In this document: piece after piece, positions 1 through 8,822 of the stretch | Layout: each line of letters opens with the position of its first letter | Numbering within the stretch: position 1 is the first letter of the stretch | Assembly (NCBI RefSeq): GCF_000003815.2 | Contig: NC_049988.1 | Location: forward strand, 8,345,763 to 8,409,762 | DNA: 64,000 nucleotides | From: Branchiostoma floridae | Lineage: Eukaryota; Chordata; Leptocardii; Amphioxiformes; Branchiostomatidae | Direction of reading: 5' to 3' | Made by a program: the position numbers and the translations under genes | Notes under the pieces: generated by a model | What the model was told of the DNA's origin: nothing | Seen by the model: the letters and a program-made list of their open reading frames with translations, nothing else | Databases searched by the model: none

Positions 1-571
1 GGCGCAGGAACAACTCAGGTGATTGACAGCAGGGCTAGTCTCCAGGACCCGTCCCTCCATCCTGGGACAGAAATTTGCTTGTTGGGACAGACAAAAACCA
101 CTTTTGACCAAGAAATTCTGGTCTATGTGGACAGGTGGTCACTTTAGACAGGATTCTTTATGATTGTACCATTGGGAAAAATCATCAAAGGGACCACCAA
201 GAAGTGGTCACATTGGCCAGGTGGTTGTTATGTATACATGTAGAGGCAATCGGATGTAGAAGTTTAGTCAAACATGAAAAATGACCACATGCTCAAACTT
301 CAAAAGATTGCACTTTTTTTAAATCTAACCCTTTCTAGATTTAGACATTATTTCTGGATCAGTAGAGGACTGCACAAATGTGCTTGGTTCAAATGGACAA
401 CAATATGGACTAGCTGTAGTATATCACTGTTGATAAACCAGATATAAAACCATATTTAGTATCATCTAACTTTCACATTGGCATGCATAGTTGATCAGAT
501 TACTGATTCCCAGATCTTACAAGAAACTTCCACTGATCAATCCATCATCTAATAATCAATATGTATCTAAC
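1..571. other. Non-coding, dispersed repeat remnants
   Basis: No supported exon is visible. Bases about 35-100 (a stretch with CTCCAGGAC and GGGACAGACAAAA) resemble 48350-48420, so this is one copy of a dispersed repeat. Bases about 130-230 contain GTGGTCAC motifs facing each other, like the interior of the hairpin element at 9411-9516. It probably lies in an NSUN6 intron or upstream of that gene. Confidence 0.4.
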
Positions 572-635
572 TAGGGGTGGCATACCGGTATAAAACAGTT
601 TTTTTTCTTGTTGGACCAGTACAGAAACAAGAAAT
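572..635 (+). mobile_element. Truncated hAT-type MITE end
   Basis: The sequence begins TAGGGGTGGCATACCGG and continues with an AAAACAG-T-run-TTGGACCAGTACAG segment. This matches the left end of the complete element at 20717-21149 (TAGGGCTGGGTATCGG). Similarity stops after about 65 bases, so only the terminal part is left and no right end or target duplication can be shown. Confidence 0.5.
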
Positions 636-959
636 CTTTTCAAAAAAGCTGTGCCTTGCCGCGTGGTAGGAATATCGTCAGGAAAAAGCGGGTCGGCACT
701 TCAAGCCCGGCAAGGCAAAATGTTGTGCGTTGGCGTGCAGTAGGGATAATTTGCTTGTCTGCTAAATACGTATTATGGTAGCCAAAGCCTTGTATTGATC
801 TGTTAATCTTGTTGTAAATATATGTAGGTGTCTTAAAATATGATGTTGCATTTTCTGACCCTCGAATAAATATGAAATAATTAGACCTTATTTCAAGGAT
901 ATACAGTAACAATTTTAATTTATTTCATTTCTGTGAAAGGATAGCTGAGTGAGTACTGT

Positions 960-1790
960 ATGGTTAGCAGGAGTTCAGGTACTTTGGTCAGCTGAGAGGG
1001 TACAGCATGCACAGCAGGCGTCCAGGTATTGTGGCCAGATGAGTGGGTACTGCATGCACAGCAGGAGTCCAGGTATTGTGGCCAGCTGAGTTAGTACCGC
1101 ATACACGGCAGGAGTCCAGGTACTGTGGTCAGCTGAGTGGGTACTGCATGCACAGCAGGAGTCCAGGTACTGTGGTCAGCTTAGTGGGTACTGCATGCAC
1201 AGCAGGAGTCCAGGTACTGTGGTCAGCTGAGTTAGTACCGCATACACGGCAGGAGTCCAGGTATTGTGGTCAGCTGAGTGGGTATTGCATGCATGGCTGG
1301 AGTCCAGGTACTGTGGTCAGCTGAGTGGGTACTGCATGCGTGGCTGGAGTCCAGGTACTGTGGTCAGCTGAGTGGGTATTGCATGCATGGCTGGAGTCCA
1401 GGTACTGTGGTCAGCTGAGTGGGTACTGCATGCGTGGCTGGAGTCCAGGTACTGTGGTCAGCTGAGTGGGTACTGCATGCACAGCTAGAGTCCAGGTACT
1501 GCGGTCAGCTGAGTGGGTACTGCATGCACAGCAGGAGTCCAGGTACTGCAGTCAGCTGAGTGGGTACTGCATGCACAGCAGGAGTCCAGGTACTGTGGTG
1601 AGCTGAGTGGGTACTGCATGCACAGCTAAAGTCCAGGTACTGCGGTCAGCTGAGTGGGTACTGCATGCACAGCAGGAGTCCAGGTACTGTGGTGAGCTGA
1701 GTGGGTACTGCATGCACAATTTGAGGTACTGTGGTAAGTTGAGAGGGTACTATATGAATGACTGCAGTTCAGGTATATGTACTATGGTAA
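960..1790. repeat. 47-bp minisatellite, about 17 units
   Basis: TCCAGG recurs at 1021, 1068 and 1115 and onward at 47-base spacing. Each unit reads roughly TCCAGGTACTGTGGTCAGCT followed by GAGTGGGTACTGCATGCACAGCAGGAG. Units vary at a few positions (GCATGCACAGC / GCATGCATGGC / GCATACACGGC), and the variants alternate in places, which suggests blocks of two units were copied. Both edges decay gradually. The period is not a multiple of three, so open frames running through it are artefacts. Confidence 0.93.
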
Positions 1791-2657
1791 GATTGAACAA
1801 TTAGTTAAATTTCTTGTGTCAACATTAAAACCAACGGAATGAGCGTATGCATTTTTGATTGATAGAATACTAGGTGTTTCTAAACATATGACTGAAGGGT
1901 AGCACCCTAAATTTCATTACATTCTTCACAATTTGTGGTAGAGGGGATCTGCTACCCTCCTCCACCGACAGCTTTAATTTTTTTGTCATTGTGACCAAAA
2001 TGAAGGCATTACAACAAACAGTCCCGAGAAGACACTTAAAGATTGGCAAACGTTAGTTGGTAAGCAAGAAACTAAGACACGCATGTAAATAGAAAGACTG
2101 GGGAGGGGGGCGGTTTTGTTTCACTTCGTCTTTTCGGTTTTATGAAATTTATGAAATTATGTTTACAGCCGGACAAACCACAGTGTCATTTATTACACTT
2201 CTCAATAATGTGTTTTTTTTTTTTTTTGTTTTTTTTTATTGCATTCTACAGTAGAATATACAATTCACATTAACAAAAACATAAGGACATGGACAAAAAC
2301 ATAAACCACGGATCCAACGGGAAAGTAAAAGACAATGTAGGTACAAATTGCTAGTATAGGAAATATACAGACTGAAGTATGTAGCAAAATAATGTAAAAC
2401 AGGATGAATAGATGTATGTAAACAATAATAAATAAATAATTCGGACAAGCACGTTAGGAATTGTTACAAATAAAAAAATGTAAGTGGAGCTGTACAGTAT
2501 GTATGGATGAAAGTTGAATACAAGATGTATTTATGCGTATACGTAAAATAATCAAACAATAGTAACCATACGTCAAAAAGAAACTTAAATAAATTAAAGC
2601 AACATCAACAATGACGGTACACAAGAAGGCAAGATGATGGCAAGATGATGATGGTTT

Positions 2658-5600
2658 TTAGTTCAATTTGTGCATTATCGGACCCCATTTATTGTAATGC
2701 GTCTCTAATTTGTTGTTTCTTGTGGCTATAATTAGTTCTGTTTTATAGTGTGACTTAAGGTATGAGATGTAGTGACCTAAGAATAATCGTTTGCCCCTTA
2801 GATTGAAAATAAAACATTTTGCAACTAGTATAATTACATTTTTAAGTATTGAACTATTGATATCACCGAAAATTACACTGAAAATATCTATAGGTAGAAT
2901 TTCACTTGTTTGTTGTTCGAACCATTTTTTTATTTCTTTCCATAATTCGTATACTTTGGGACAGTCCCAGAGAGCATGTGTGGTTGTTTCTAGTTCTACT
3001 TCACAATATGAGCAAAAGGGGCTATCTATTAATTTCCATATGTGCAGCATTCGATTTGTTGGCAAAAATTTATAAATTAGTCTATATTGAAAGAATCTCA
3101 TACGTGTACATATCGTTGTGTTGTATATCAATTTGAATATCAGTGTCCAGGGGACGGGAGTGTTAAACAGGTCTTCCCAGTAAGTCATAATATTAAGAGA
3201 GATGTCGGCTACACTATACATTCTCAGAAATGCTATATAAATATTTCTGTTACTTGTTTTTGCATTTAAACATAGGTAATTGGCTATATGTGGTAGAATA
3301 GGTCCGATAATTGGCTGTTTATCACGAATAATTGTTTTCCAGGCATCCGGCACGGCGGAGATTAATTGGTTGTAACTTAGCTTGTTTATAACTTTGCCAA
3401 TTTTGTCACATAGCGTTTTATATGTTAAGAACCTGCCTTCTTCATCTAACAAATCATTGATGCTTATTATGCCTTGCGAAGCAAGAGACTCCCATAATAT
3501 AGGTTTGTTTTCTATCAAAATACTAGAGTTGTACCAGATTAATTGTGAATATATTTCGTGATGATTTTCGGGGGGTCTAAACTGGAAAGAAAGCCATGCC
3601 TTCATTACATCTTTAAAGAAGACACTAAGAGGAGGTTTAGCAAGATTAAAGCAATAATCCATATGTTTTTTATCAAGTTGTAGAAATGGGAAGACACCAA
3701 TTCTAAAAAGGAGGTTCGACTTACTCAACACTTTTTTACAAAAACTATTGTCGGTTGAATAAAGTCTGGGTATCCAAGACGCTTTACGGGTCCTGTCAAA
3801 AGTCGGCAAGTGAATTAATTTTAACCCACCATTCTCATAACTATTATATAATGTTTTACGCTTTATTTTTTCGGGACGGCCATTCCAAATGAAATTAAAA
3901 ATCTTTTTTTCATATTTTACAAAGAAATCGTTATCAGGTGTTGGCAGGGCCATAAAAAGATGTGTGAATTGGGACACGACAAGAGTATTAATTAGAGTTA
4001 TCTTCCCATATAATGTTAGAGACTGACCTCTCCATGGTTGAAGAGTCTTGTCTATTTTGGCTAGTCTAATTCTATAATTTTCCAATTGGTCCTTTGTATC
4101 ACCTGACATAATTACACCCAGCATCTGCACTGGCCCGTTTGTCCATTGCAAAGGAAGAGAACACGGAAGTACAAAGAAAGTATTCCTTAATGATCCAATT
4201 CGCAATATTTTACACTTATCATAGTTTGGTTTTAATCCAGAGATAGCGGCAAAGTCATTTAGGTCTCTCACTAGTGCTAAAATAGTAGACAGTTCCGGCT
4301 GAATGGGGAAGTTTGAGTCATCTGCGAATTGTGAAATTTTTGTTTCACACTCATTAACTGTTAGCCCTTTGATTTGACTATTATCTCTAATTTTCATAGC
4401 TAAAATTTCTACACATAGGACAAAAAGGTAAGGCGACAGTGGGCACCCCTGACGGACCCCTCGGGAGATTGGAAAAGTAGAAGATATATGTCCGTTATTT
4501 ATAATCCTACTAGAAATATCATTGTACAGCAAAGATATCCATCTAATACAGGAGTTACCAAAACCGAAAAACCTCAATACTTTAAACATGTATTCCCAGT
4601 GTATAGTATCAAAAGCTTTCGCAAAGTCTGCTACAAAAATTAATCCCGGTTTATTTTCAGTTTCATAGTGCTCGATTATTTCCAGAATTCTTCTGATATT
4701 TTCACCAATAAATCTACCTTTCAGGAACCCAGTTTGGTCTTGACATATCAAATTATTTATGACTTTCTTAATTCTTAATGCTATTATTTTAGAGATAATT
4801 CGAACGTCACAACATAGCAGTGTTAAAGGTCGCCAATTCGTAAGTTGACTAGGGTTTTTGTATTGTCCATCTCCGTTTTGTTTAAGTAAAAGTGTAATAA
4901 GTCCAACTTTCTGAGTATCTGACAGGTGTCCTGTATCAAAGGCATGGTTAAAACACATGAGCATTGGTTGTTTGAGACTCTTAAAGAACGTCTTGTAAAT
5001 CTCTATAGGCAGTCCATCGAGCCCCGGTGCTTTACCATCCTTAAAACTATTAACAGCTGCCCAAAGTTCGTTTTCTGTTATGGAACCTTCGCAAGTGTCT
5101 TTTTGCTTTTCACTCAAATGGACATTGTTTGTAGTCGGGAAGAAAATATCAGATTTCTCTCTTTCTAAAGTAACAGTCTCGCTATCAGATGAATAAAGTG
5201 ATGAATAAAAGGATCTTAGTTCTGATAAGATACCTTCTGGTTCATGAATGTTTTTACCATCTGATGTTGTCAGGTTGTTCAAATTCTTCCTTGCCTGGTT
5301 TCTAAGACCTATCTTAAGGAAAAACTTATTACACTTTTCTGAAAACTCCATATTTTTTGCACGTGTATTATAAAGCTTCTGACTTATTTTTTCTTCGCAT
5401 AAAGTTTCCAATTCATTCTGTAATATATTGAGCTCTTGAATCAACCCATCAGGTGGTACATTGGACGCATCTAATTTCATTGTGAGTTCATCTATACGGC
5501 CCTTAATTTGATTTTCTTTCACAGTGTTTTCTTTATATTTACGTGAGGAATATTTTATTGAATGTCCTCTGAAACAACATTTGAAGGTGTCCCAAACTGT

Positions 5601-6455
5601 TAGAGGGTCGCTCGTTCCGAGGTTGATTCGGAAAAATTCTTCGATGAATTCCTCAGTTAACTTAATAAAAATGTTGTCACTTAAAAGAGATTGATTGAAT
5701 TTCCAGTAGTTTTTACCTCGCTGATAGTCTGCTGTTTTAATAGAAATAGAAATAAACTTATGGTCGGACTTAAATCTATCGGATATTTTTACATTAGATG
5801 TATCAGCAATAAGTGAAAAGGAAACTAAGAAATAATCAATACGGCTTGCCTGTTTTCCTCTACGCCATGTAAATCTGGATATGTGTGGAAATTGGAAACG
5901 CCATATATCTACTAAGTCTAACGCCTGTATCATGTCAGAAATCCGTTGTTGTGCCTGAGGATGATAAACTGTGGAATTAGTTCCTGCACGGTCTAAGCCC
6001 GCATTGAGAACTGTGTTAAAATCACCGACGACAATTATATTTTCGTGGCTTAATTTCATATCTATAATTTTGTTTTCAACATAATCAAAGAAAGTGGGAT
6101 TGTCTTTGTTTGGGCCGTATATGTTAGCCAAGCAGAAGCGCTTGCTTTTCACAGTAATATCTACCATAAGGAGTCGACCATCATCATCTTTTTTGACATC
6201 GTGAACAGTACAATCTAAGTCTTTTTTCAAAAGAATAGCAACACCTCGCTGATTGCTTGTCCCATGACTAAATAGTATTTGCCCTCCCCACTCTCTTTCC
6301 CATACATTTTCTTCTTTTAGGTTCGAATGAGTTTCCTGTAAACATATAATATCACTGGATTTTTCGGACAGCCACGTAAAGATTTCTTTCCTTTTTCTAT
6401 GATTTGCAAGTCCGTTAACATTATAAGATCCAATTTTCGTTTTATCGTCAATCAT
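2658..6455 (-). CDS. LINE ORF2: apurinic-like endonuclease plus reverse transcriptase
   Basis: This uninterrupted 1265-aa frame should nick target DNA and prime reverse transcription of the element's RNA. The N-terminal part (about residues 5-240) is an exonuclease/endonuclease/phosphatase fold: YNVNG near the start, CLQETH, VVGDFN, and a final SDH at about residue 230. The reverse transcriptase lies at about residues 490-770, with ADFAKAFDTIHW (about 610), GVRQGCPLSP, and the catalytic FADD at about residue 709 in place of the commoner YADD. A C-terminal Cys/His cluster, CSYC followed by H and C near residues 1147-1170, matches the zinc-binding region of L1/Tx1-type ORF2 proteins. The ATG overlaps the stop of the preceding frame as ATGA. 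All key residues are present, so the protein could be functional. Clade assignment from motif pattern is L1/Tx1-like. Confidence 0.95.
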   Translation of the reverse strand: MIDDKTKIGSYNVNGLANHRKRKEIFTWLSEKSSDIICLQETHSNLKEENVWEREWGGQILFSHGTSNQRGVAILLKKDLDCTVHDVKKDDDGRLLMVDITVKSKRFCLANIYGPNKDNPTFFDYVENKIIDMKLSHENIIVVGDFNTVLNAGLDRAGTNSTVYHPQAQQRISDMIQALDLVDIWRFQFPHISRFTWRRGKQASRIDYFLVSFSLIADTSNVKISDRFKSDHKFISISIKTADYQRGKNYWKFNQSLLSDNIFIKLTEEFIEEFFRINLGTSDPLTVWDTFKCCFRGHSIKYSSRKYKENTVKENQIKGRIDELTMKLDASNVPPDGLIQELNILQNELETLCEEKISQKLYNTRAKNMEFSEKCNKFFLKIGLRNQARKNLNNLTTSDGKNIHEPEGILSELRSFYSSLYSSDSETVTLEREKSDIFFPTTNNVHLSEKQKDTCEGSITENELWAAVNSFKDGKAPGLDGLPIEIYKTFFKSLKQPMLMCFNHAFDTGHLSDTQKVGLITLLLKQNGDGQYKNPSQLTNWRPLTLLCCDVRIISKIIALRIKKVINNLICQDQTGFLKGRFIGENIRRILEIIEHYETENKPGLIFVADFAKAFDTIHWEYMFKVLRFFGFGNSCIRWISLLYNDISSRIINNGHISSTFPISRGVRQGCPLSPYLFVLCVEILAMKIRDNSQIKGLTVNECETKISQFADDSNFPIQPELSTILALVRDLNDFAAISGLKPNYDKCKILRIGSLRNTFFVLPCSLPLQWTNGPVQMLGVIMSGDTKDQLENYRIRLAKIDKTLQPWRGQSLTLYGKITLINTLVVSQFTHLFMALPTPDNDFFVKYEKKIFNFIWNGRPEKIKRKTLYNSYENGGLKLIHLPTFDRTRKASWIPRLYSTDNSFCKKVLSKSNLLFRIGVFPFLQLDKKHMDYCFNLAKPPLSVFFKDVMKAWLSFQFRPPENHHEIYSQLIWYNSSILIENKPILWESLASQGIISINDLLDEEGRFLTYKTLCDKIGKVINKLSYNQLISAVPDAWKTIIRDKQPIIGPILPHIANYLCLNAKTSNRNIYIAFLRMYSVADISLNIMTYWEDLFNTPVPWTLIFKLIYNTTICTRMRFFQYRLIYKFLPTNRMLHIWKLIDSPFCSYCEVELETTTHALWDCPKVYELWKEIKKWFEQQTSEILPIDIFSVIFGDINSSILKNVIILVAKCFIFNLRGKRLFLGHYISYLKSHYKTELIIATRNNKLETHYNKWGPIMHKLN

Positions 6456-6733
6456 GGTTGTTGTCTATAACATTCTTTGATAAAATTTCTTTGTAATGTG
6501 GAGAACAGGAAAAGTATGTGGGTGGACAATTCTTTTAAACATCTATCGCACCATATACTTTCATGATCCGTGGTATCCGTGGTATCCGAACAAAAATAAA
6601 CTGTGTTACATGGGTACGCCAGATAAAGAACAGAAACTGAAACATACATACAGATGTAACTCAAAATAACTGAAATATAGTTAACAACATTGGCGCACTT
6701 CCATACAGACATATCAGCACCGATCTTACTCAT
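6452..6733 (-). CDS. Short LINE frame upstream of ORF2, possible zinc-binding remnant
   Basis: A 93-aa frame ends CYRQQP with its TGA inside the ATGA that starts ORF2. It contains CNTVYFCSD and, further on, SIWCDRCLKEL, a spacing reminiscent of PHD-like zinc fingers. The N-terminal half (hydrophobic, ISVILSYICMYVSVSVLYL) looks unselected. It could be the end of a longer ancestral ORF carrying a Cys-rich domain, or chance. The overlapping stop/start would suit termination-reinitiation, which is known for several LINEs. No function is assigned. Confidence 0.35.
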   Translation of the reverse strand: MSKIGADMSVWKCANVVNYISVILSYICMYVSVSVLYLAYPCNTVYFCSDTTDTTDHESIWCDRCLKELSTHILFLFSTLQRNFIKECYRQQP

Positions 6734-7213
6734 ACAAAATTTCCCGGCTCACCTAAATATTTTTTAAAGTCATCACCACCCTGTTTTTAACCTTGTCGAG
6801 ATTCGTCGGCTCAGCAATTCGAATTCAACCAACATGGCTGAATTACCATATCAATATAGTAATAACAAGTAACGTTAAATGTAAGAACCAAAAAAAAATA
6901 GACAAAGATATCATTTGTCCACGGAGCACATAATATAAGTAAACAAACATAAATAAATCAAATCTGTGTCCAAAACCTTAAATGAAATGGGAATACAGAA
7001 TCAAATCAAAAACAAAAGGTGCGAGGTCTGGACAACAGAACAGGTGGTAACCATTATTTCATAATTGCGAACGCCTGGGAATGTGTCAGGACTCTCAGCC
7101 TTACAAGCTCACACATTCCAGATCATTGTAAACAAATAAACACACAGAGACAACGATGCATCAAAGTGAGGAAAAGTCATTTAATGTTGACAATCCACAT
7201 TTGTGCATACATA

Positions 7214-7747
7214 TCAGGTTGTCTTGTTTTCGGTTAAAGCGATATCTACCGCATTGATGCGCTTTTTTTCCTTTCCATTAACCAACAGTACAGCGTAAGT
7301 GCTTTTTGGAGGTACATAGATAGATATCTTACTGCGCGTATTGGTGTCCTTAGCTTTCTGTATCTCCGCATCCCGATCAGGAACAAGCTGGGACCTCGCT
7401 GCTTGGATCGGCGGCGGGAGGTGCTCGTAGACTGCGTAACCACTTCCTCGGAGTTTTCGTCCCTCCTTCAGTATGCGATCGCGATCATGATAGTTGACCA
7501 GTCTAACTAGTAGATGAGGGTTGGGTCGGGTCTTTGTTGGCCGCGATAACCGGTGAACTGCCACTAATGGCATCTTTTCCAAGCCAAGCTCTCCTAGCAA
7601 GAAGTCGCTCAATAATGTGTTAACCTTTAGTGTCAGGGAAGTACCATCAAGGTAATTTCCGACAATGCACAAAGCAAAGTCATCTACGGAAGATGATGAC
7701 TGGCCACAACAAAAACACCGAATAAAAACGATAATTTGTGGAACCAC
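7214..7747 (-). CDS. LINE ORF1-like protein (RNA-binding, partial)
   Basis: The frame codes for 177 aa. From about residue 30 it resembles the RRM plus C-terminal domain of L1-type ORF1 proteins: VNTLLSDFLLGELGL, then VAVHRLSRPTKTRPNPHLLV, then LVNYHDRDRILKEGRKLRG and PPPIQAARSQLVPDRDAEI. Proteins of this type coat the element's RNA. The first 25 or so residues look unrelated, so the true N-terminus (coiled coil) is missing or lies beyond a truncation. ORF1 ends about 0.5 kb before the short frame that precedes ORF2. The 14-base repeat that may mark the insertion junction falls in codons for NTLLS. Confidence 0.7.
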   Translation of the reverse strand: MVPQIIVFIRCFCCGQSSSSVDDFALCIVGNYLDGTSLTLKVNTLLSDFLLGELGLEKMPLVAVHRLSRPTKTRPNPHLLVRLVNYHDRDRILKEGRKLRGSGYAVYEHLPPPIQAARSQLVPDRDAEIQKAKDTNTRSKISIYVPPKSTYAVLLVNGKEKKRINAVDIALTENKTT

Positions 7748-7759
7748 TACGATAGAACT

Positions 7760-8661
7760 AGGAGTTTGACATACTGAGTAGGTAGAATTTTATCTTACAT
7801 ATTCTAAGACGTTAAATTTTCCTTCTGAATTCCCGATAACTTTAAAGAAAGGATATATAATGAAGACTAGAAAATTTAGTACGTACCACAGGCCTGAGGT
7901 CTCTAACTGGAGTTTCTCACCGATAGCAGGCACGCGTTCTGAAAATGCGTCGCATACAGAAAATGCATTGCAAACAAACAATTATTGCTTGCGACAGGAC
8001 TTGGGTTAGTATTTAAAATGTAAATAGTGACCCGCAAATATTATTTATTACGACTTTTCGTGTAACGCTTTGAGCTCGCATTCTACTGAACTCAAGTTAG
8101 CGTTTTGCTGCGGTCATACGTTCTTGAGACGTTTTAATGACGTCATTGCCTACTTATATATTCACATACAATGCATTGGTCTGATTAGGCATTTATTTCA
8201 TCTTTATGAATAGCTAATGCAAATTGTTATGTAAGATAATTCACTTGATAATATTTTACTACAATGGATCTGAAATATCACCATACAACGCTTCATTCAT
8301 TCGATGTAACCAGATGTTAAGAGGCTTTCAGTACCGACCACAACTGTTATCAAATACGTAAAACGGAGGTATAAATCTTGACGGGGATGTACTGTTGGTC
8401 GCCTAAGCCGTAAGTTTGTCCACGAGAAAGAGAACTGGGAAGGGACTTCGGAAGGGCCTTTGGAAGGGCTGGGTTAACATTGTTTGAACCATTGATGCAT
8501 CCAACCATCCAACCAAGAAAATAGTGGCCACAAGGCCATGCCGCTGCCGCGGCAAGGCAAAAAATGGACGTGATGAAAATTGGTAGACCGGACTGGATCT
8601 GGACCAGACCTGGACTGGAACTGAATTTTTTGTATATCTGACACATATTTTCTCTCTGCAG
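7760..8661. other. NSUN6 intron / spacer, no exon seen
   Basis: No convincing exon is visible. Bases about 8575-8640 (ACCGGACTGGATCTGGACC, then ACTGAATTTT) resemble the right end of the hAT-type MITE at 20717-21149 and may be a relic. A polypyrimidine tract, TTTTCTCTCTGCAG, closes the intron at 8661. Confidence 0.4.
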
Positions 8662-8822
8662 TGGTATTGGGGTGGAGATGACATCCCCTCTCTATGGCTG
8701 CCCTCCCCTCAACGATGTCATGTCTGACTCCATCTTCCTACAAAACCTGCCATCAACAGTAGCAGGCCACGTGCTGGACCCACAGCCAGGAGAGAGGGTG
8801 TTGGACATGTGTGCTGCCCCAG
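8662..8822 (+). CDS. NSUN6: NSUN6 exon: start of methyltransferase domain
   Basis: Acceptor TCTCTGCAG at 8661, donor CAG|GTAGGC at 8823. Codes for GIGVEMTSPLYGCPPLNDV through LDMCAAPG, the first half of SAM motif I. It ends in phase 1, one base into the glycine codon completed by the next exon. Confidence 0.93.

Larger units (their letters stand above)
2212..7700 (-). mobile_element. L1/Tx1-like non-LTR retrotransposon (LINE)
   Basis: On the minus strand the order is an ORF1-like frame (7747-7214), a short overlapping frame (6733-6452), a long ORF2 with endonuclease and reverse transcriptase (6455-2658), a 3' UTR of about 0.4 kb, and an A-rich tail (the T-run at 2212-2239 on the plus strand). 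ORF2 has no internal stop, so the copy is young or recently active. The 5' boundary is uncertain. A 14-base match, CTCAATAATGTGTT, occurs at 2201-2214 next to the tail and at 7608-7621 inside the ORF1 frame. If it is a target-site duplication, the copy is 5'-truncated at about 7607. If it is chance, the element reaches about 7.7 kb or beyond. The element is antisense to NSUN6. Confidence 0.9.

Noticed and set aside
960-1790. CRISPR-like array
   Set aside because: Units are contiguous with no unique spacers and the genome is eukaryotic.
1043-1804. Open frames through the minisatellite
   Set aside because: The 47-bp period cycles through all frames; the repeated Ala-Gln-Glu-Ser-Arg-Tyr words are products of the repeat.
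2791-5168. Plus-strand frames inside the LINE
   Set aside because: Shadows of the intact minus-strand ORF2.
7019-7237. Plus-strand frame near LINE ORF1
   Set aside because: Antisense overlap with the ORF1 end and LINE spacer; no features.
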